Origin: Chamaecyparis obtusa
Lineage: Eukaryota > Streptophyta > Pinopsida > Cupressales > Cupressaceae
Length of the DNA: 64,000 nt
Direction: 5' to 3'
NCBI GenBank assembly: GCA_027943335.1
Contig: BSBK01000765.1
Coordinates: 774,001 to 838,000, forward strand
The translations under genes and the position numbers were made by a program. A model generated the notes under the pieces. That model was not told the origin of the DNA. It saw only the letters and a list, made by a program, of their open reading frames with translations, and did not search any database. Below, piece after piece: positions 57,325 to 64,000 of this stretch. Each line of letters opens with the position of its first letter. The stretch's first letter is position 1.

Positions 57325-58340
57325 TGTTAGAAATAGGAAATACTGAGAGGGGGGGGTGAATCATTATTTCACAAACTTTTTCCTTTGCCCACTTATGGAT
57401 ATAACAGATTACTTTAGTGCATACAAAGATTATGAAACTGATTTACAAACATAGCAGTAAATAGAAAGAACTCATAACACATCATATGTTCTCGAGGAAA
57501 CCCTGGCCAAGGGAAAACCCTGGTGGGGATGGTACCCACAAAGATCACTAATCAAAAGTATCCTGTTAGGGATATTGGACCTTGGTAGGAGTCGATTTAC
57601 AATATATAGTAGATCTGTCCTGGTTAAAGGACTTTAGGCCTTGTTAGAAACCTTAACCCTGTTAGGAGTTAGATTACAAAACCTGATCACCAGCTGAGCT
57701 CACTACCCAAATAGGTAATACAAAATGTTTCTGAGTGTAATATGGTGCTTCTTACAACTTCACATCAATAGCCTTTTTTGCTATCACAATATACAACTAT
57801 TGCAAGTTATCTTTTCTTTCTTTTTACATATCACACTACTTTTTATTACATTTCAAGTATGCCTAATATATGAGTTATTAAAGCTAATAACTTTACATGG
57901 TCAACTTCCAAAATATTTATCCAAGAGTAAACATCTAGGATGTCATCCCTTCATAATGTTAAGTCATTATTTTGACAAGCAAAAATAATCCCTTAACTCT
58001 TTCACTAAAACTGTCTCCAAAACTGTTCTGTCTGGAAAAACTATCTTCGGTAAACTTTGAATAACTTTGTCCGTACTACTCCAAACTTTATGTGCACTAA
58101 GATGGGGTATCCTCATACTCTGTAGAAGCTTTAGTTAATTGAACAAACAAAAATATTGCTCCAGTGGATGTCGCCAACTAAATCTTCATCGGGTGCTCTG
58201 TCAGGATCACTGTATCCATACTTAGACAATTTATTCCTTCAACTTGCCATACTTGCATTCCATATTTTGCACTCTCAATAGAGATCATATGTTGCCATAA
58301 TGACAACATCTATGCATCCACATTAGCCAAATTTCCAACA
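57325..58340 (-). repeat. 3' LTR of the second LTR element
   Basis: Starts tgttagaaatagg, ends atttccaaca. The first 480 bp can be compared with 63521-64000 and agree closely with scattered substitutions. It includes a G-rich run (gagggggggggtgaatc region) and the phrase ggaaaccctggccaaggg. The small frame at 57725-57988 is not convincing. Confidence 0.9.
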
Positions 58341-58356
58341 ATCTCCCCCTTTGTCA
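58341..58356 (-). promoter_or_regulatory. Polypurine tract of the second LTR element
   Basis: Reads tgacaaagggggagat on the minus strand, directly next to the left LTR start of TGTTGG. Confidence 0.85.
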
Positions 58357-58593
58357 TTGGTGGCAACATATGGGAAAATTGGCTAAGTGTGCAAACAAAA
58401 CTTCAAACACTTTATACAAAATTGTGACCAAAAGTTATACAATATGTATACAATATCATACTCCATAGAATAGCTCCCCCTATGAGTATCCTTCCTCAAC
58501 ATATATACAATTTTTTTCTATCTCTCCCCCTTTGACAACAATGAAAAAGATAGGGTGTACAAAAATTGCAAAAACTTTATACCTTATTATCAG

Positions 58594-61500
58594 TTATTGC
58601 AAAGCCGGTAGGCTTGCAACACAATCACAAAACTCCAACTTCCAAGATTCAAAATATTTCTCCCAAATCTTCCTAATGGATTCAACAACATTGAGTAGAG
58701 TACTCAATCCATATGTTGCTATCTGACAAGCTTTCAGGGAATTGAAGCTAAACTTCTGAAATGATGTCTTTGCTGAAAGACATTGCTTAATTTGATCTTC
58801 AACAATTGATATCTTGATTGAGACATGCTCTCTCAAGATGTTAACCTTGATCATCTTTCTATTCTTCTCCTCTGCTAACATTCTCATTTCATCTTTCAAT
58901 TTCCTTATGCTCTTCTCTACAGAACTTATCTTGACATTAGGGCTTGTCAAGGTGTTTGTCTCAGCTGTAATAGCATCTAACTTCTCTCTGATCTTCTTAT
59001 CCTCTTCAATTGTTAGGATTTCTAATTTAGTACATTGTATGTACAAATTCTTTCCTGTCTCAAAATGTCTCCTCAAATTCTTTATGCATACATCTAAACT
59101 ACCAATATCATTTTGAATATTTACACTTAAGGTTTGTTGCATTTCTACTTCATAGTCTTCCTGAACTTTTATCTTAGCAATATCCTTCAAGTTAGAAAAT
59201 TCAGAGTCAAAAGAATTCATTACCATTTTAGCTTTCTCAAGTGGATCCGATTCAAATACCTTAGTGCTAATCACACTCTCAAGTTTCTCTGTCAAAACTC
59301 TAACTTTTCCTTCAAGGTCTTTCACCTTCTTATTCTTTCCAATAATTTTATTTAGAGATGTGATGAACTCAAGCTGATCATCATCTTCAACTTCTCTTCC
59401 AAGGTCTTCAAACATTGAACCAATATGCCTCTTCTTACTGTCAGGTGCACTAATGTCTTCAACTGGTGTAGAAGGTGCACTAGAGGTAGTGGCCTCTGTC
59501 AAAATTTGTTTGCCTTTGACTGTTTGCTCTGCTGGAACTGATTCTGATACAGTTGGTGCTTCCTCTACCTCTGTATCCTTTTTTGATTCTGTGACCTTCT
59601 CTTGCTCTTCAAAAGCCAAATTGTCAACAATATTTCCTAAATCATGAAATACTTCATCATCTGATTCTAGAGTCACTTTGGTGCCTTCAATATCCATTGA
59701 TTCTTTACCAATATTGATATGTGAAGAAGATGGAACTTCTTCAATACCAACTTTCTCTACTTGCAGTTCCTCTGATTGCTTCTACTGAGGGTCTGATTCA
59801 ACATGCTTTTCTGCAACTATATTTTTGCAAGAACTTGCATTACTACTTGCTCTGTCTCTTTCTGTACTTCCTCCTTTTTCCCTCCCATTATAAGGATTGT
59901 CCTTCTCTTAGTTCTCAATAAAGTTCCAAGAGACTTCAAGAATCTCTTCAAATGATCTTCATCCTTAATTTCATAGAATTGTCTTATTGCACGTTCTCTC
60001 ATCTTTATGTCCTCTTCTTGTGCTCTTTGTTTTCTATTCGCAAGTCTATTATACAAATCTTCTGGGATCTTACCATGAATAGTGCTAAGTTTATTATCTA
60101 CCACAATCATTTGTGTAACCATTGCATTTTCAAAATTCAATCTGTCAAATGATCCATATAGATCATAGAATTTATTCAACTTAGTGAAGTCTCCATGCTT
60201 CAATATATCTTCATTAACTCTTTCAATTCTTGGTTTCCAAGTTTTCTTCTTGACTGAAACTACATCATCATATTTAATTACTACTACATTTCTAGGTACT
60301 AGTGGTACAATTACTTTATGTCTCTTGCTGGGTCCTGTTGCACTCACTTTTACTCTTTTGCTAGGAATAGGAGAAAAAGATTTATCTCCTTCATCTTTTT
60401 CAGGTACTTCAACTTTTACCTTTATTGCAATAGGATCATCAGGATCTGCACTAGATGTCTTAGGTGAAATTACAAGATTTTCACTTTGCTTCAAGGCTTC
60501 TGCAGTCTTCTTAGCTATGTCAAATTCATGACTTGACATACCAGATTCTTTCAGTATTTTCTTCATAGTAGACTCAACTCTCTTACTAGATTGCTTCTTT
60601 TCTCTCAAACTTATTGCAGAGTTGAAATTCTCTTCATAGGTTCCAAACCTATTTTCATGACCATCCAACTCGCACTTTAACAATCTATTCACATATCCTA
60701 CTGTTTCTACTTCAGATACTTCATAGCCAAGAGGGTCTATGAATTCCATTCTAGGGTCAACTGCTTCAATGTAGGTGAAATCAGTGTCAACCATAAAACA
60801 AATTTCATCTCTATGCTTTTCAACTAAGGATTGAGGAATCCTTGATTTGTTCTTAACAATATTTTGAAAAGTCTTCAGTACAAGCTTCACACTGTCATTA
60901 ACTTTATCAAAAAGGTGCTTCATGTAGACTGATTTTATTCTTTCCATTGTGTTCACATTGTCACTCCAATCAACTGTGTAAGGAAATCTTCTCAAAATAT
61001 GGAAAAACATATAGGTTATCAGAGATGAAAACCTAAACTATGTGTACTTAGCCTTCTTAATCTTTTCTAAGTTCTCAAATAGCTGAATTTTCAAGATTTC
61101 ACATAGGTCTACTGGTTTCTTCTCAATACACATAAGATAAGCTACATGAATCATTCCTGCAACCATTTCATCTTCCCTTGAACTACCAGAGAATTTAGTT
61201 GTTAGGATCTTGCAAAGGTATCTAACATCATCTTGCTTAATCTTACTTATCACAATTCCTCTACCATTATAACTAGATCTAGTGTTATCTAAAACAATCT
61301 TCCTCATGTTCTTTTCATTCAGTGGAATCTCTCCAACTTTTGATAATCTAGTAACTTCATGAATTAGGTCGGCAGTTATATCAATAACTCTATCCTCCAT
61401 CCAGAATTTCCCATTGTGGATTCTACTTAAAATGATCTTGGTACATTCCTCATCATTGAATTCATACTTCATGGAATATTTGATAATTTCATTGTTCTCT

Positions 61501-61748
61501 AAGTGCCCATAAGTTGGTTTAACTGACATGTCTTGATTGTACAATTTCCTATAATCATCACTAAAATCTACATCTCCCAAAGTTTCAAACTTGCAACCTA
61601 AATATCCTTTAACATTCTCAATGTGCAATACTCCGTCTGGTACAGATGATAATGCTAGTCTATCATCAATTGCAGTTGGTTCTACTAGTTCTTTCTTAAC
61701 CTTAGGTCTATTCTTATCCTTAACATTATGAACCATAGAAATATCCAT
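58594..61748 (-). pseudogene. Second, unrecognised long frame of the element (about 1000 residues, broken)
   Basis: Three minus-strand pieces make one ancestral frame: 61748-61038, then after one TAG 61010-59817 in the same frame, then a frameshift near 59820 and another TAG to 59697-58594. The first piece reads MDISMVHNVKDKNRP, KFETLGDVDFSDDYRKL, KFWMEDRVIDITADLIHEV, RRIV-like NMRKIVLDNTRSSYNG. The middle piece has a basic patch PSKRVKVSATGPSKRHKV that could be a nuclear signal, and TWKPRIERVNEDILK. The last piece is Glu/Ser-rich then coiled-coil-like (KNKKVKDLEGKVRVLTEKLE, SSVEKSIRKLKDEMRMLAEE). No polymerase, nuclease or protease motif. It lies where pol or a captured gene would be. The first piece loosely resembles plant-mobile-type domains seen in transposons, but I cannot confirm it. 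Confidence 0.7.
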
Positions 61749-62174
61749 CTTATCAACTGATTAAAGATCAAAAAATACCTCAACTTTGCAAATCTAGGGT
61801 TTCGGTATGATCGTCGCTGCAAATTGCTTCCAAACTTCTTCAAATCGACCTCAACTTGCTTTTTCTTCTTTCAAATTACTTTTCAATCACTTTTTAATCA
61901 TAATAAATTTGATTTCAACCTTATAACACTTCACATTAACTCGATCTGACATCGCATTCATTCATTTTGTCGCTAAAACCTCAAAAAGCTGATTCTGCAA
62001 ACCTGCAACCATAAAACTTTATGCGACCTCGCAAAACACAATATTTTCTTTTGTGCACTCAACCATAGCATTAGTACAACATAATAAACCTATATCTAAC
62101 TGCGCAAAACTTAACTCATTCAAATTCCTAATCTACACTAATCCTAAGTTCTAAACTACAAAAACTTACATAAT
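61749..62174. other. Spacer between the two frames of the element
   Basis: AT-rich, with a purine-poor part near 61790-61990. No frame, no repeat. It could be a leader for the downstream frame. Confidence 0.4.
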
Positions 62175-63449
62175 TTAAGTACTTAAAGAAGGGTCAGGTA
62201 AAGATTCATCCTTACCATTGATTACATTACCTTCCTGACTACTTTTAGTGCTGACTATACCTCCTTGATCTATGCCTTTATCAAATTTTACTTCATCTTT
62301 ATTGCTACAGCAACCTTTCTCTTTGTTTCCTGCATGTTCATTCCTTCTTACATTGTTCCTAGGGTTAGGGTTATGATGATAACCTCCATTGTTCATTCTG
62401 CAAAATCTTGTTGAGTGTCCAAACTTGTTGCATATCTGACAAATGATTCCATTGTTTCCAAATCTCTGTCCTTACTGGTTAATCTATGACCTACAATTTC
62501 TAGCAATGTGTCCTACTTTGTTGCATCTAAAACATACTACCACTTTTCTTTGATTCATTTCTTCAATAGATTTCTTATCTTCATTGTTAGTATTCCCAAT
62601 CATTCTATCATAATTATTCAAAATTACTTTAGGTCTTCTACATTTGTTAGCTCTATGTCCAAAACTATGACAATTATAACAATGTCCATTAAGAGGTTTA
62701 AATTGCTTACCTGTGCAATCTCTCTTCATGTGCCCAATAGTATTACAAGAAAAACATCTATCTTTGAATTCTCTTTGCATACCTTTAGATGATTCTTCCT
62801 ATTTTGATTCTTCTTTCTCTCTAGGTGGTTCTTCTTTAGGTGGATCTTCCAATGTGTTCTCATCTAGCTTTATTTCCTCCACACTTTCAAATGTCTTCAG
62901 ATCTGGCTTCTTGCTTTCATGGTTTGTTCTAAACATACTAAATCCAAATCCAGTCCTATCAAAGAATGGTTCTCCAAAAGAAATTTGTTTTTTAGTCTTA
63001 TCACTTTTTGAATATAGCCTTTCAAGTTGTTGTTTAGATTGAGTCAATTCACCTTTCACAATTTTATTATACTTCTCAAGTTCCACATACTGCACTTTTA
63101 TTTTTTCAGATTCGGATGTTTCCTTTTCAAGTCTTGACCTCAGATCTTCATTCTCAATTTTCAATTTTTTATTATCAGATCTCAAATTTCCATCTTTCAT
63201 ACTAAGTTTCAGATTTACTATCTTCAACTCATGCTTAAGGATCTCATTTTATTTTTCAAATTCATCACAATCTTCAACAAGAATATCTGATTTCTTTTTA
63301 GATTTTAGATCTTCAATCTTACCTTTTAATTTGTCAATAGCATTATTTTCATCTTCATATTTTCTTCTTAAGGATTTTCTTTCATCAGTAAGCATATCAA
63401 TCTATTCAAGAGCTTCTTCAAGATTCTTCTAAAGTTGATCCATATCCAT
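62175..63449 (-). pseudogene. Gag-like frame: coiled coil plus four CCHC knuckles, broken by stops only
   Basis: One frame runs from an ATG at 63449 to 62175 (about 424 codons) with no frameshift but several stops (TAG or TAA in the early coiled coil near 63430-63238, after EEESK near 62799, and after NCRS near 62484). The N-terminal half is a charged coiled coil (KKLKIENEDLRSRLEKETSE). Then come four zinc knuckles of CX2CX4HX4C type: CFSCNTIGHMKRDC, CYNCHSFGHRANKC, CFRCNKVGHIARNC and CQICNKFGHSTRFC. The tail is Asn/Gly-rich and then Asp/Lys-rich. Knuckles bind RNA in Gag and in cellular proteins. No capsid domain is seen ahead of the knuckles. The primer site is only about 60 bases away, so it is the first gene of the element. 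Confidence 0.85.
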
Positions 63450-63506
63450 AGAGATCTTACTCAAGCTGCTAAGCTTTCCTTGAATGTTCCTTCTCTGAGT
63501 AACTAT

Positions 63507-63518
63507 GCTCTGATACCA
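63507..63518 (-). promoter_or_regulatory. Primer binding site, tRNA-iMet type
   Basis: Reads tggtatcagagc on the minus strand, two bases inside the right LTR, exactly as in the chromovirus-like element. Confidence 0.95.
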
Positions 63519-63520
63519 AT

Positions 63521-64000
63521 TGTTAGAAATAGGAAATACTGAGAGGGGGGGTGAATCAGTATTTTACAAACTTTTTCCTTTGCCCACTTATGGATATAAC
63601 AGATTACTGTAGTGCATACAAAGATTATCAAACTGATTAAAAAACATAGCAGTAAATAGAAAGAACTCATAACACATCATATGTTCTCGAGGAAACCCTG
63701 GCCAAGGGAAAACCCCGGTGGGGATGGTACCCACAAAGATCACTAATTAAAAGTATCTTGTTAGGGATATTGGACCCTGTTAGGAGTCAATTTACAATAT
63801 ATAGTAGATCTATCCTAGTTAAAGGACTTTAGGCCTTGTTAGAAGCCTTAACCCTGTTAGGAGTTAGATTACAAAACTTGATCACCAGCTAAGCTCACTG
63901 CCCAAAAAGGTAATACAAAATGTTTCTGATGGTAATATGGTGCTGCTTACAACTTCACATCAATAGCCTTTGCAACTATCACAATATACAACTATCGCAA
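63521..64000 (-). repeat. 5' LTR of the second LTR element (partial)
   Basis: Only the first 480 bp are in the window. They match 57325-57804 with scattered substitutions. The rest of the LTR and the right target duplication lie outside. Confidence 0.9.

Larger units (their letters stand above)
57325..64000 (-). mobile_element. Non-autonomous LTR retrotransposon with gag-like and extra frames (right LTR cut by window end)
   Basis: Left LTR 57325-58340 (1016 bp) and right LTR from 63521 to the window end share tgttagaaataggaaatact and aaccctggccaaggg and read on the minus strand. The polypurine tract lies inside the left LTR and a tRNA-iMet primer site (63507-63518) inside the right LTR. The 5180-bp interior holds a gag-like frame with four CCHC knuckles and a long second frame, but no protease, integrase, reverse transcriptase or RNase H motif on either strand. 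The LTR ends are TGTT and AACA. The target duplication cannot be tested because the right end is outside. Lineage is uncertain: the knuckle-rich gag resembles Copia gag C-termini, but no pol is left to decide. Confidence 0.88.

Noticed and set aside
58814..60531. Plus-strand frames across 58.8-60.5 kb
   Set aside because: They are antisense to the long minus-strand frame of the LTR element.

Overview
The window is AT-rich nuclear DNA from a land plant, made almost entirely of transposable elements and their remains. The evidence is Ty3/gypsy and other LTR elements with plant-type primer binding sites, a CACTA (En/Spm) transposase pseudogene with spliceosomal introns, a mitochondrial EF-G retrocopy, a receptor-like kinase fragment, and long AT microsatellites. 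The elements are long, nested and decayed, which suits a large plant genome; a gymnosperm is my guess, but the sequence does not prove it. No intact housekeeping gene, tRNA, rRNA or CRISPR array was seen.

Layout. 1-11814 and 21853-24360 are one composite repeat field: direct duplications (1-1400 with 10562-11814/21853-22005; 3600-5990 with 7785-10345), large inverted repeats (arms near 1.0-1.65 and 2.76-3.44 kb; 2.03-2.53 and 22.0-22.5 kb), a roughly 244-bp tandem unit and an approximately 80-bp palindromic module copied many times in both orientations. A 10,033-bp LTR element (11815-21847, target duplication ATGAT) is inserted in it. That element has no recognisable pol and instead carries one long Ser-rich frame.

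24569-28682 is a CACTA TNP2 transposase pseudogene, followed by a small two-exon GRF zinc-finger gene (29169-29535), a large foldback (29.68-30.12 kb) and CG-rich sequence that looks like CACTA end regions (31.19-31.71 kb). 32.0-36.3 kb is a graveyard of gene fragments: EF-G retrocopy, kinase fragment, RNase H-type LINE remnant. 37233-39306 holds an unrecognised seven-exon gene model in which every intron is phase 0. 39950-42189 is a tandem array with a 358-bp monomer.

42443-56661 is a complete minus-strand chromovirus-like Ty3/gypsy element with very long LTRs (4649 and 4757 bp), target duplication TCTTT, primer binding site, polypurine tract and an internal region broken by many stops. 57325-64000 is a second minus-strand LTR element whose 5' LTR is cut by the window end. 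It has a coiled-coil/four-zinc-knuckle gag-like frame and a long unrelated second frame, but no protease, reverse transcriptase or integrase.

How they work together. The two pol-less elements keep the cis signals for replication (LTRs, PBS, PPT) and would need enzymes supplied in trans. The chromovirus and CACTA copies seem to be dead. Premature stops are largely TAG where CAG is expected, consistent with deamination of methylated cytosines in silenced elements.
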